Shown: in pieces, positions 33,790 through 42,700 of the stretch
Numbering within the stretch: position 1 is the first letter of the stretch
Layout of the letters: each line of letters starts with the position of its first letter
Assembly (NCBI RefSeq): GCF_018118585.1
Contig: NZ_CP069421.1
Coordinates: 248,001 to 312,000, forward strand
Origin: Aristaeella lactis
GTDB taxonomy: Bacteria > Bacillota > Clostridia > Christensenellales > Aristaeellaceae
DNA length: 64,000 nucleotides
Reading direction: 5' to 3'
Position numbers and translations under genes: made by a program
The notes under the pieces: model-generated
Database searches by the model: none
Seen by the model: only the letters and a program-made list of their open reading frames with translations
Told to the model about the DNA's origin: nothing

Positions 33790-34569
33790 ATGAGCACTTA
33801 TCAGTTTAACGCGGAAGCAACCCGGGACCGGCTGGTGGAACTGATCCGGAAAACAGCGGAGCGGCAGGGATTCAGCCGCGTGGTGATCGGCATTTCCGGC
33901 GGCAAGGATTCCACCGTGACCGCGGCGCTGTGCGCGCGGGCGCTGGGGAAGGAAAACGTCTACGGCGTGATGCTGCCGGACGGGGAACAGAAGGATATCA
34001 GTGACAGCCGCAAGGTATGTGAATCCCTGGGAATCAACCAGCGGACGGTGAACATCGGTGCGATCCACCAGGCCCTGAAGGCCGTGACCGACCAGAACGG
34101 GATAACGGCGGAAGCCGGGGAGTTCTCCGTTGAATACAGCCGCCAGGCGGATATCAACGTGGGCCCGCGCCTGCGGATGACGGTTCTGCGCTATATTGCC
34201 CAGGCACTGAACGCCCGGCTGGCCGGCACAGGCAACCTGAGCGAAGCCACCACGGGCTACTGCACCAAGGACGGGGATACCTCCTGCGACTTTGCTGTCC
34301 TGGGGAAGCTGACCAGCGTTGAAGTGGTGGAAGTGGGTAAGACCATCGCTGAACTGCCCCGGGAACTGGTGGAAAAGACTCCCTCAGACGGGCTGAGCGG
34401 CAAGAGCGATGAAGAGAACATGGGCCTGCGGTACGCGGATATCCACCTGTACCTGCGGGAAGGAACCTGCGGCAATCCGGAGACCGATGAAAAGATCCGC
34501 AGAAGGGAAGCGGCCAACATGCATAAACGGCGGATGCCGCTGACGCTGGATCCCTTTGAAAAGGAGTGA
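33790..34569 (+). CDS. nadE: NAD synthetase, ammonia-dependent
   Basis: A 259-residue enzyme amidating nicotinic acid adenine dinucleotide to NAD. The PP-loop SGGKDST is at residues 36-42; GTGNLSEATTGYCTKDGD and VEKTPSDGLSGKSDEE are NadE-specific. No glutaminase domain is present, so it uses free ammonia. GGAGG precedes the ATG, and the stop overlaps the ribosome binding site of the next gene. Confidence 0.96.
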   Translation: MSTYQFNAEATRDRLVELIRKTAERQGFSRVVIGISGGKDSTVTAALCARALGKENVYGVMLPDGEQKDISDSRKVCESLGINQRTVNIGAIHQALKAVTDQNGITAEAGEFSVEYSRQADINVGPRLRMTVLRYIAQALNARLAGTGNLSEATTGYCTKDGDTSCDFAVLGKLTSVEVVEVGKTIAELPRELVEKTPSDGLSGKSDEENMGLRYADIHLYLREGTCGNPETDEKIRRREAANMHKRRMPLTLDPFEKE

Positions 34570-34574
34570 GTCAT

Positions 34575-36389
34575 ATGAAGAAGGCACTGGCATTTTTCGG
34601 AGCGTTCAATCCTCCCACAACCGCGCACCTGGAACTGGCGCGTTACGCGATGGAGCAGACCGGACGGGAGAGCGTTGTGTTTGTTCCTTCCCGGTCGGCC
34701 TATATCCGGGAAGAGCAGGGAAAAGATTATGCCTATTCCGACCGTGCCCGCCTGGCGATGCTCCGGGCTGCCCGGGAAAAGCGGCCGTGGATGGCGGTGA
34801 CGGATTACGAGCTGACCCTGGATCACCAGCCCAGGTCCTATGAGACCCTGTGCCGCCTGAAGGAAGAAGGATACGAAGCGGCACTTCTGATGGGTTCCGA
34901 CAAGCTGGCGGAACTGGAAACCCGCTGGAAATACGTGCGGGAGATCGCTGAGGAATTCGGCATTGTCTGCATGGAACGGGCCGGGGATGACTGCGGGGAG
35001 ATCATCCGGAACAGCTCCTTCCTGACGGAACTGATGCCCTATATCACCGTCCTGAAGACGCCGGAAGAGACAAAGAACATCTCCTCCACCCAGGTCCGGG
35101 AACTGATCACCCGGGGCGAAAACCCGGAGGGACTGGTTCCGGGAGAGATTCTTGAGCTGCTCGGCACCGAAAAGAAAGAGCACGCGATGAAACTGGATCC
35201 CATCATTACGTCCCTGCTGGATACGGACCTGTACAAGTTCAACATGGACCAGGTTATCTTCCATAAGCACACGGACCTGAGCGGAGAATACTACTTCCGC
35301 TGCCGGAATGAGGGCGTTGTGTTTACGCCGGAGATGTTTGAGGAGATCAACGCGCAGATCGACCACCTGTGCTCGCTGACCTTCACGAAGGACGAGCTGG
35401 ATTACCTGCGTTCCATCCGGTTCCTGAAGAGCGACTATGTGGAATTCCTGCGCCTCTGGCGTCCGATCCGCGACTATGTGCAAACCAGGCTGACCAAGGA
35501 CGGCACCCTGAAGATCGTGGTGCGGGGACCGCTGTTCTCCGCCATGCAGTTTGAGATCTACCTGCTGGAGATCGTCAATGAGGTCTATTTCCGCCTGAAA
35601 TATGACTATGCCGAGTTGCGGAAGTCCGCGGAGGAGCGGCTGAATGAAAAGATCAAGGCGTTCCAGAAAGGCAAATACACCTTCAGCTTTGCTGAATTCG
35701 GCTGCCGCCGCAGGCTTTCCCGGGAATGGGAGGACGAGGTGGTCAGGCGGCTGGCTACGGAAACCACCAACTGCGTGGGTACCTCCAACGTGATGCTGGC
35801 CAAGAAATACGGCCTGAAGCCCATCGGAACCTATGCCCACGAGTTTGTGCAGATGTACCAGGGCATCGACTCCATCCCGCTGGCCTATACAAACCATTAC
35901 GCGCTGGAAGACTGGTACAATGAGTATCGCGGCGATAACGGAACCGCCCTGACGGATACCGTGACCACGGATCTGTTCCTGCTGGACTTCAACCGGGCGA
36001 TGGTGAACAACTTCACCGGCGTGCGGCATGACAGCGGCGATCCCTATGAGTGGGGCGAAAAGATGATCGCGCACTATAAGAAGTACGGCGCGGATCCCAA
36101 AACCAAGCTGCTGCTGTTCAGCGACAGCCTGGATTTTGATCGGGCCCAGGCACTGTATGACTACTTTAAGGACCGGGCAAAGGTGTCCTTCGGCATTGGT
36201 ACGTTCTGCTCCAACGACACCAGCGAGGAAGCGCTGAATATCGTTATCAAGCTGCAGACGGTGAACGGCCGAGCTGTCGCAAAACTGTCCGACTCCGCCG
36301 GGAAAACCATGTGCCGGGATGATGAGTATATGGAATACCTGGAACGCTCTGTCGCTTTCCGCCTGAACCGGGAGAAAGAAGCGGAATAA
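34575..36389 (+). CDS. fusion of nicotinate-nucleotide adenylyltransferase (NadD) and nicotinate phosphoribosyltransferase (PncB)
   Basis: One 604-residue frame holds two enzymes. Residues 1-200 are NadD-like: FFGAFNPPTTAHL (a T-x-A-H version of the H/T-x-G-H motif), a PSR-type strand, LLMGSDKL and the ISSTQVREL signature. From residue 205 (MKLDPIITSLLDTDLYKFNM) to the end it is PncB: TYAHEFVQMYQG with the phosphorylatable histidine, and VRHDSGDPYEWGEK. The linker is only about seven residues. The two activities are consecutive steps of NAD salvage. Translation starts at ATG 34575 behind AAAAGGAG; an internal ATG at 35187 starts PncB exactly and may allow separate translation. Confidence 0.93.
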   Translation: MKKALAFFGAFNPPTTAHLELARYAMEQTGRESVVFVPSRSAYIREEQGKDYAYSDRARLAMLRAAREKRPWMAVTDYELTLDHQPRSYETLCRLKEEGYEAALLMGSDKLAELETRWKYVREIAEEFGIVCMERAGDDCGEIIRNSSFLTELMPYITVLKTPEETKNISSTQVRELITRGENPEGLVPGEILELLGTEKKEHAMKLDPIITSLLDTDLYKFNMDQVIFHKHTDLSGEYYFRCRNEGVVFTPEMFEEINAQIDHLCSLTFTKDELDYLRSIRFLKSDYVEFLRLWRPIRDYVQTRLTKDGTLKIVVRGPLFSAMQFEIYLLEIVNEVYFRLKYDYAELRKSAEERLNEKIKAFQKGKYTFSFAEFGCRRRLSREWEDEVVRRLATETTNCVGTSNVMLAKKYGLKPIGTYAHEFVQMYQGIDSIPLAYTNHYALEDWYNEYRGDNGTALTDTVTTDLFLLDFNRAMVNNFTGVRHDSGDPYEWGEKMIAHYKKYGADPKTKLLLFSDSLDFDRAQALYDYFKDRAKVSFGIGTFCSNDTSEEALNIVIKLQTVNGRAVAKLSDSAGKTMCRDDEYMEYLERSVAFRLNREKEAE

Positions 36390-36402
36390 AGGAAAATCAA
36401 CC

Positions 36403-36437
36403 GGGAAATGCTGCCATAAACGGCGTTTCCCTTTTTT
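36403..36437 (+). terminator. terminator of the NAD operon
   Basis: GGGAAA-TGC and GCG-TTTCCC pair around a loop with an inner GCC/GGC, followed by six T residues. It lies 13 nt after the fusion gene. Confidence 0.85.
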
Positions 36438-36478
36438 CATCGGGAGAGGCAAAATAAGTACGCATAAATTTCGCAGGA

Positions 36479-36512
36479 TTGCATTTTTTGTCCAAAGGAA
36501 GTATGCTATCAT
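36479..36512 (+). promoter_or_regulatory. probable promoter of the ABC exporter operon
   Basis: TTGCAT (36479-36484) and TATGCT (36502-36507) are 17 bp apart; an overlapping TATCAT (36507-36512) is an alternative -10. Either starts the transcript about 50 nt before the ATPase gene. Confidence 0.5.
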
Positions 36513-36562
36513 GCGAAGTGTCAAAAACAAGCAAGGGCGGAAATACCGTCGGAGGAGGACCC

Positions 36563-37306
36563 ATGATTGAGATTCAGAATGTAACCAAAACATACTCCAA
36601 AAACAAGAAAAAGGCCGTGGACGGCCTGACGCTGAACGTGGAGGGCGGAGAGCTCTTCGGTTTCATCGGGCCCAACGGCGCCGGTAAGACCACCACGATC
36701 AAGATGCTGACCGGCGTGCTGAAGCCCGATGAAGGCTCCATCACCATGGCGGGCCACCGCATGGATACGGACCGGCTGGAAGCCCAAAAGCTGATCGGCT
36801 TTGTGCCGGACGGCAATGACCTGTATGACCGGCTGAGCGGCATGGAGTACCTGAACTTCATGGCGGATGTCTATCAGGTGAGTGCCTCCCGCCGGAAGGC
36901 ACACATTGAAAAATACCTGCACATCTTCGAACTGGAAGACGCCATCAACAGCCAGGTGCGTACCTATTCCAAGGGTATGAAGCAGAAGCTGGTCGTTATC
37001 GGCGCGCTGATCCACAATCCGCCGATCTGGATCCTGGACGAGCCCCTGGGAGGCCTTGATCCCCGTGCTGCCCACCTGCTGAAGGAAGAAATGATCCGTC
37101 ACTGCAACGAGGGCAATACCGTCTTCTTCTCTACCCACGTGCTGGAAGTTGCTGAAAAACTGTGCACCCGCATCGGCGTGATCGATCACGGCACCCTGCG
37201 GGCCCAGGGCACCCTGGAAGAACTACGCTCCGGCGAAAAGGGCGCCAGCCTGGAAGACCTGTTCCTGCAGCTGACGGAAAAGGATGACGGAGGCGAAAAC
37301 GAATGA
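36563..37306 (+). CDS. ABC transporter ATP-binding protein
   Basis: A 247-residue ATPase: Walker A GPNGAGKTTT, signature YSKGMKQKL, Walker B WILDEPLGGLDP (a Leu-Gly replaces the more common Thr-x), and the switch histidine in STHVLEV. GGAGGAGG precedes ATG 36563; the open frame upstream has no support. It overlaps the permease gene by 4 nt. Confidence 0.94.
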   Translation: MIEIQNVTKTYSKNKKKAVDGLTLNVEGGELFGFIGPNGAGKTTTIKMLTGVLKPDEGSITMAGHRMDTDRLEAQKLIGFVPDGNDLYDRLSGMEYLNFMADVYQVSASRRKAHIEKYLHIFELEDAINSQVRTYSKGMKQKLVVIGALIHNPPIWILDEPLGGLDPRAAHLLKEEMIRHCNEGNTVFFSTHVLEVAEKLCTRIGVIDHGTLRAQGTLEELRSGEKGASLEDLFLQLTEKDDGGENE

Positions 37307-39012
37307 AGCAATTCATGGCATTGCTGCGGCTGCAGCTGCTGTCGAAGTACGCGGACCTGAAACCGCGTAACCTGAAGACGGCGCTGAAGGAAAAGAAAGG
37401 CCGCACCATTGGAATGTTTATAGCCATCCTTTTCCTGGTCCTGTATCTCGGAGGCATGCTCTTTTATATCGAAACACAGATGATCGATACCCTGCTGAAA
37501 TTCGGTATGGCGGATATGCTGATCACCCTGGCGGTTGTGTTTGCCACGGTGGGTACAATCATCCTTTCCTTCTTCTTTGTACTCAGTTCCCTGTTCCTGG
37601 GACGGGACGCGGCCTATCTGGCCTCGCTGCCCATTAAACCCAGGACGCTTCTGAGTGCCAAGCTGACCCAGGTGTGGATTTCCGAAACCGGGATCAACGC
37701 GCTGATCATCCTGCCGGCCTGCATCCTGTATGGAATCAAGACCGGCGCGGCGGCGATCTTCTACGTCCGGATGGTTGTGGTATGGCTGCTGATCGCAATC
37801 CTGCCCATCTGCCTGATCGCCATTCTGTCCACCCTGCTGATCCGCCTTTCCGCCCTGTGGAAGCATAAGGAAATGCTGCTGACTGTCGGCGGTATCGTGT
37901 TCCTGATCGGATACATGTATCTGATGATGAATCTGAGCACCATCAGCAGTGACGCTGCCGACGGCGGAAGCATGATACAGAACCTGCTGATGAACAACAC
38001 CGAACGGATCACTTCCATGACGAAGCTGTTCCCGCCGACTGCCTGGGCGGCGGAAGGCATGCTGGGACAGAACGATACCATGTTCCTGGTCTGGATCCTG
38101 GTTTCCCTGGCTGCTCCGGTGCTGCTGGTGTGGCTGCTTGGCTACGGCTACCGGAAACTGTCCATGCTGCAGTCTGAAACACCCGCATCCCCGAAGAAGA
38201 AGTTTACCGGCCGGGAATCCTTTAAGTCCGGCGGCCAGCTGAAGGCCTGCATCCTGCGTGAGATCAAGACGATCCTGCGGGTGCCGTCCTACGCGACCAA
38301 TATCCTGCCTATAAGCTTTATGCCCGTGATCATGATCGTCATGATGAACGTGGTGGTAGGGAAGATCACTGCCAACCAGGCTCCGGTGGATGCGGCCACG
38401 GTAGACGCGGCCGCGACTGCCGGAAAAAGCATCGGCAGTCTGTTCGCAACAATGTTCCCGGTCCAGATTATGTGTATTATGGCCGGTGTAATGGCCTACA
38501 TGGGAGGCCTGAGCCCCGCCCTGTGCACGGCGGTTACCCGGGAAGGCAAGGGGCACGGTTTCCTGACTGCGCTGCCTGTGCCGACCAGTACCTTTATCCG
38601 CGCCAAGTTTATTGTGGGTTACGGTCTGAGCGTGATCGGCCTGGCTGCCGCGACTGTCGCGCTGATCGTACTGTTCCCCGGATTTGAACTTCAGGCTGTC
38701 CTGGCCCTGGTTCTGTGCCTGCTGTTCCTTTACGCGAATGCCTGCCTTGCCCTGAGCCGGGATATCAAAAAACCCCGCCTGGACTGGGTGACCGAGCAGG
38801 AAGCTGTGAAGCAGAACTTCGGTGTCATGATCTCCATGGCCATTTCCTGGGTGATCCTGGTTACGCTGGGTATCCTGGCTTACTTCCTGATCTCCCGCGG
38901 CCTGGAAATGTGGCCGGTCTTCGGCATCCTCGGCGGGATCCTGCTGGTCCTGTGCATCGTAACGCGCAGTTACCTGTATAAGACCGCGGAAAAGTACTAC
39001 TGCGAGAAATAA
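37303..39012 (+). CDS. ABC transporter permease, large ABC-2-like
   Basis: A 569-residue membrane protein with about 12 helices in two halves joined by a charged loop (ASPKKKFTGRESFKSGGQLK). It is the type of long ABC-2-like permease found alone with one ATPase in Clostridia. The alanine-rich segment near 365-380 (VDAATVDAAATA) lies in an extracellular loop. The substrate is unknown. It starts within the ATPase stop (ATGA) and is followed by a terminator. Confidence 0.85.
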   Translation: MKQFMALLRLQLLSKYADLKPRNLKTALKEKKGRTIGMFIAILFLVLYLGGMLFYIETQMIDTLLKFGMADMLITLAVVFATVGTIILSFFFVLSSLFLGRDAAYLASLPIKPRTLLSAKLTQVWISETGINALIILPACILYGIKTGAAAIFYVRMVVVWLLIAILPICLIAILSTLLIRLSALWKHKEMLLTVGGIVFLIGYMYLMMNLSTISSDAADGGSMIQNLLMNNTERITSMTKLFPPTAWAAEGMLGQNDTMFLVWILVSLAAPVLLVWLLGYGYRKLSMLQSETPASPKKKFTGRESFKSGGQLKACILREIKTILRVPSYATNILPISFMPVIMIVMMNVVVGKITANQAPVDAATVDAAATAGKSIGSLFATMFPVQIMCIMAGVMAYMGGLSPALCTAVTREGKGHGFLTALPVPTSTFIRAKFIVGYGLSVIGLAAATVALIVLFPGFELQAVLALVLCLLFLYANACLALSRDIKKPRLDWVTEQEAVKQNFGVMISMAISWVILVTLGILAYFLISRGLEMWPVFGILGGILLVLCIVTRSYLYKTAEKYYCEK

Positions 39013-39026
39013 AACAAAAAACCGGC

Positions 39027-39053
39027 GCAGCCCGTATGGGCTGCACCATTTTT
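39027..39053 (+). terminator. rho-independent terminator
   Basis: GCAGCCC-GTAT-GGGCTGC followed after four bases by TTTTT. It ends the ABC exporter transcript. Confidence 0.85.
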
Positions 39054-39055
39054 AT

Positions 39056-39090
39056 AATGAACAATGAAGAATGAACAATGAACAATTGTT
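39056..39090. repeat. AT-rich heptad repeat
   Basis: A chain of the word AATGAAC/AATGAAG (ATAATGAACAATGAAGAATG...) about 35 bp long. The same type of word recurs at several other intergenic sites in the window. Confidence 0.8.
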
Positions 39091-39105
39091 TACTGCTTCC
39101 GCTCA

Positions 39106-39135
39106 TTGACAGAGCGAATGCGGGAAAAGTATAAT
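39106..39135 (+). promoter_or_regulatory. promoter of the small secreted protein gene
   Basis: Consensus TTGACA (39106-39111) and TATAAT (39130-39135) with an 18-bp spacer, 32 nt before the start codon. Confidence 0.85.
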
Positions 39136-39167
39136 CGAAGAAAAGAAACTGAAAGAGGAACAGGCGT

Positions 39168-39632
39168 ATGAAGAAGATTGTGTCTTTGTTCATCTGTATG
39201 ATCCTGCTGTGCGGAACCGCGGCGGCGCAGACTGTATCCCTGCCGAACAGCGGGTACGTGCTTGAACTGCCGGACGGGATGAAATACAGTATGCCGGAAC
39301 CGGAAGACTACGGCATGGCTGCCTATACCTCCGAAACGCTGGAGATGGACTATGTTTCCTACCTGAAAGCGGACGCTTTCCGGCAGGGAATGGCGGAAAC
39401 GCTGCGGGAGACCGCAGAAAATCTTGCCGCAAGCGGGGAAGAAGCCGAACTGCGGGACGTGAACGGGGTTCAGATGCTGATCTTCCGGATGACGGATGAC
39501 GCGGACGGCGCTTCCGGAATCGGTTATGTTTTTGAGGACGGGGAGTGGATCATCGAGATCAACTTCTGGTACGCAACACAGGAAGCGGCGGAAGAAACGG
39601 AAAAGATCATTTCCTCCATCAGGAAAAAATGA
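39168..39632 (+). CDS. small secreted protein of unknown function
   Basis: A 154-residue protein with an N-terminal signal peptide and a likely cleavage after GTAAA at about residue 20. The mature part has a short beta segment (YVLELPDGMKYS) and acidic helices, followed by GIGYVFEDGEWIIEINFWY; this pattern is seen in small extracytoplasmic proteins of gut Clostridia but has no named domain I recognise. It has its own strong promoter and a terminator. Confidence 0.75.
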   Translation: MKKIVSLFICMILLCGTAAAQTVSLPNSGYVLELPDGMKYSMPEPEDYGMAAYTSETLEMDYVSYLKADAFRQGMAETLRETAENLAASGEEAELRDVNGVQMLIFRMTDDADGASGIGYVFEDGEWIIEINFWYATQEAAEETEKIISSIRKK

Positions 39633-39652
39633 TTATTGAACAATCAATTGTG

Positions 39653-39683
39653 AACCGGATCCTTTGGATCCGGTTTTGTCTTT
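39653..39683 (+). terminator. rho-independent terminator
   Basis: AACCGGATCC-TTT-GGATCCGGTT followed by TTGTCTTTG. The stem is perfect; the T-tract is interrupted. Confidence 0.78.
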
Positions 39684-39705
39684 GCGGGTTTGTTTGTGGT
39701 ATAAT
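39676..39705 (+). promoter_or_regulatory. promoter of dnaE
   Basis: TTGTCT (39676-39681) and an extended -10 TGGTATAAT (TATAAT at 39700-39705), 18 bp apart. It overlaps the end of the preceding terminator and lies 50 nt before dnaE. Confidence 0.7.
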
Positions 39706-39755
39706 AAAGTGTTCATATTTGCACAGAAAAGGCGGCAAAAACCGCCGGAGGGACT

Positions 39756-42700
39756 ATGAGCTTTACGCATCTTCACCTGCACACGGAGTACAGCCTGCTG
39801 GACGGTGCCTGCCGGATCAGCTCCCTTGTGGAACGGCTGAAAGAACTGGGTATGGACTCCTGCGCGATCACTGATCACGGCGTTCTGTACGGCGCGATCG
39901 ATTTCTATACCACGATGAAGGATGCCGGGATCAAACCGATCATCGGCTGTGAAGCGTATGTCTGCCGCGACCGGACGGACAAGTCCCTGGCCGGGCGGGA
40001 AAACAGCCACCTGATCCTGCTGTGCGAGAACAATACCGGCTACCAGAACCTGATGTACCTGATCAGCGAAGGTTTCCTGACAGGATATTACTATAAGCCG
40101 AGAATCGACTACAACCTGATCCGGGAACATCATGAGGGCCTGATCTGCCTGAGCGCGTGCCTGAGCGGCGACCTGCCGAAGCTGCTGCTGAACGGGCAGG
40201 ATGAAAGCGCCCATGCCTATGTGCGGGAAATGCAGGAGATCTTCGGCAAAGATAATTTCTATATTGAGATCATGGATCACAACCTGCGGGAGGAGAAAAC
40301 CGTGCTGCCGCGGCTGATCGCTCTGGCCCGGGAAATGGACGTTCCGCTGGTCGCGACCAATGACTGCCACTACCTGGAAAAGAAAGACGCCCATGCGCAG
40401 GAAGTGCTGATGTGCATCCAGACCGGCAAAACACTGGCGGATGAACAGCGCATGCGGATGGAAACGGAAGAGCTCTACGTTAAAAGTGAAGAGGAAATGC
40501 GGGCATTGTTCCGCCAGGTGCCGGATGCCGTTGACCGGACCCGAGAGATCGCGGACCGGTGCAATGTGGAATTTGAGTTTGGCGTAACACGCCTGCCGCA
40601 CTATCCGGTGCCGGAAGGCGAAACGGCGAAGAGCATGCTGCGCCGCCTTTGCGGGGAAGGCATGAAGCGGCTCTATCCGGACGCGAAAGAGGGGGACGAA
40701 CCCTATACGCGACTGGAATATGAGCTTTCCACCATTGAACACATGGGCTATGTGGATTACTTCCTGATCGTCTGGGACTTCATTCACTATGCCAAATCCC
40801 ACGGGATCATGGTGGGCCCGGGCCGCGGCAGCGGCGCAGGCTCCATTGTGGCCTATACGCTGGGAATCACCATGCTGGATCCGCTGAAGTACCAGCTGCT
40901 GTTTGAACGCTTCCTGAACCCGGAACGGGTCAGCATGCCCGATATTGACGTGGACTTCTGCTACGAACGGCGGCAGGAGGTCATTGACTATGTGGCCCGG
41001 AAATACGGATCGGACCACGTGAGCCAGATCATCACCTTCGGTACCATGGCGGCAAAGGGCGTTGTGCGCGATGTCGGCCGGGTGCTGGGTATGAGCTACC
41101 AGGAAACAGACGCGGTGGCCAAAGCCATTCCGTTTGATCTCGGGATGACACTGAACAAGGCGCTGAAGATCAGCCCGGTGCTGCGGGAAATGTATGATAA
41201 CCAGCCCAAGGTGAAGGAACTGATCGATACGGCGCTGACCCTGGAAGGAATGCCGCGGCATGCTTCCACCCACGCAGCAGGTGTGCTGATCACCGGTAAG
41301 CCGGTGGTGGAGTTTGTGCCCCTGCAGCGGAATGATGAGGTCATCACCACCCAGTATCCGATGGGCACCATTGAGCGCCTGGGCCTGCTGAAGATGGACT
41401 TCCTGGGCCTGCGTACGCTGACGGTGATCCGGGATACGCTGGATATGATGCGGGAAACCGGGAAGGATATGAAACCGGAAGAGATCCCGCTGGATGACCC
41501 GGAAGTGTATGAGATGATCAGCCGGGGAGATACGGACGGCGTGTTCCAGATGGAAGGCGCGGGCATGACCGGCTTCCTGACAAACATGAAGCCCAGCTGC
41601 TTTGAGGACATCATCGCGGCCATTTCCCTGTACCGTCCGGGCCCCATGGAATCCATTCCGCGCTATATTGCCGGCAAGGCGAACCCTGCCAGCGTGAAAT
41701 ACAAAACAGAAAAACTGCGGCCCATCCTGGACGTGACCTACGGCTGTATGGTGTACCAGGAGCAGGTTATGCAGATCGTGCGGGACCTGGCGGGCTACAG
41801 CTACGGCCGGAGCGACCTGGTGCGCCGCGCCATGGCGAAGAAAAAGCATAAGGTCATGGAGGAGGAACGGCAGATCTTCGTTCACGGCCTGACGGATAAG
41901 GACGGCAACGTCACGGTACCCGGCTGCGTGCGCAACGGGGTGCCGGAAAACGTGGCCAATGAGATCTATGACGAAATGATCGCTTTCGCCAGCTACGCCT
42001 TCAACAAGTCTCATGCCGCGGCTTACGGTGTGGTGGCTATGCAGACAGCCTGGCTGAAGCGGTATTACCCGGTGCAGTTCATGGCGGCCATGCTGAACAG
42101 CGTATACGGCAATACCGGCAAGATCGCCGGGTATATTCAGTACTGCCGGGGCCGGGATATCTCCGTGCTGCCGCCCAATGTGAATCGGAGCCGCTGGAAG
42201 TTCACCGTTGATACGGATGAACGGGGCAAAGCCGCGATCCTCTTTGGCCTGGGTGCCATCAAGAGCGTCGGGGAAAACGCAGTGAACGCGATCATCCGGG
42301 AACGGGAAGCTGCCGGACCTTTCAGGGATATCTTTGATTTCTGCCGCCGGATCGATACTACGGAATGCAACAAGCGGGTGACAGAAAGCCTGGTCAAGGC
42401 AGGCGCCTTCGACGGCATGGGTGCCAACCGGCCGCAGATGCTGGCGGTGTATGAGGCAGCCATGGACGCGAACCAGGCCATGAAAAAGAAGAACGTTTCC
42501 GGCCAGGTCAGCCTGTTTGATATGTTCGGCGGCGGGGAAGAACAGCCCATGTTTGACGCCGAACTGCGGCTCCCGCCCCTTCCGGACTGCCCGGCCAAGG
42601 TCAAGCTGAAGATGGAAAAGGATGCTGCGGGAGTATATATGACCGGTCATCCGTTGGATGATTATAGGGAGAAGCTGAAGAAGCTCACCTATACAGCGGC

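Noticed and set aside
34560-35190. Frameshift or assembly error joining nadD and pncB
   Set aside because: Both domains are complete, in the same frame, and the junction is free of homopolymer runs longer than four; raw reads would still be the final test.
34257-36593. Open frame of 778 codons antisense to the nadD-pncB fusion
   Set aside because: It is a shadow of the plus-strand operon and spans its terminator; no protein-like motifs.
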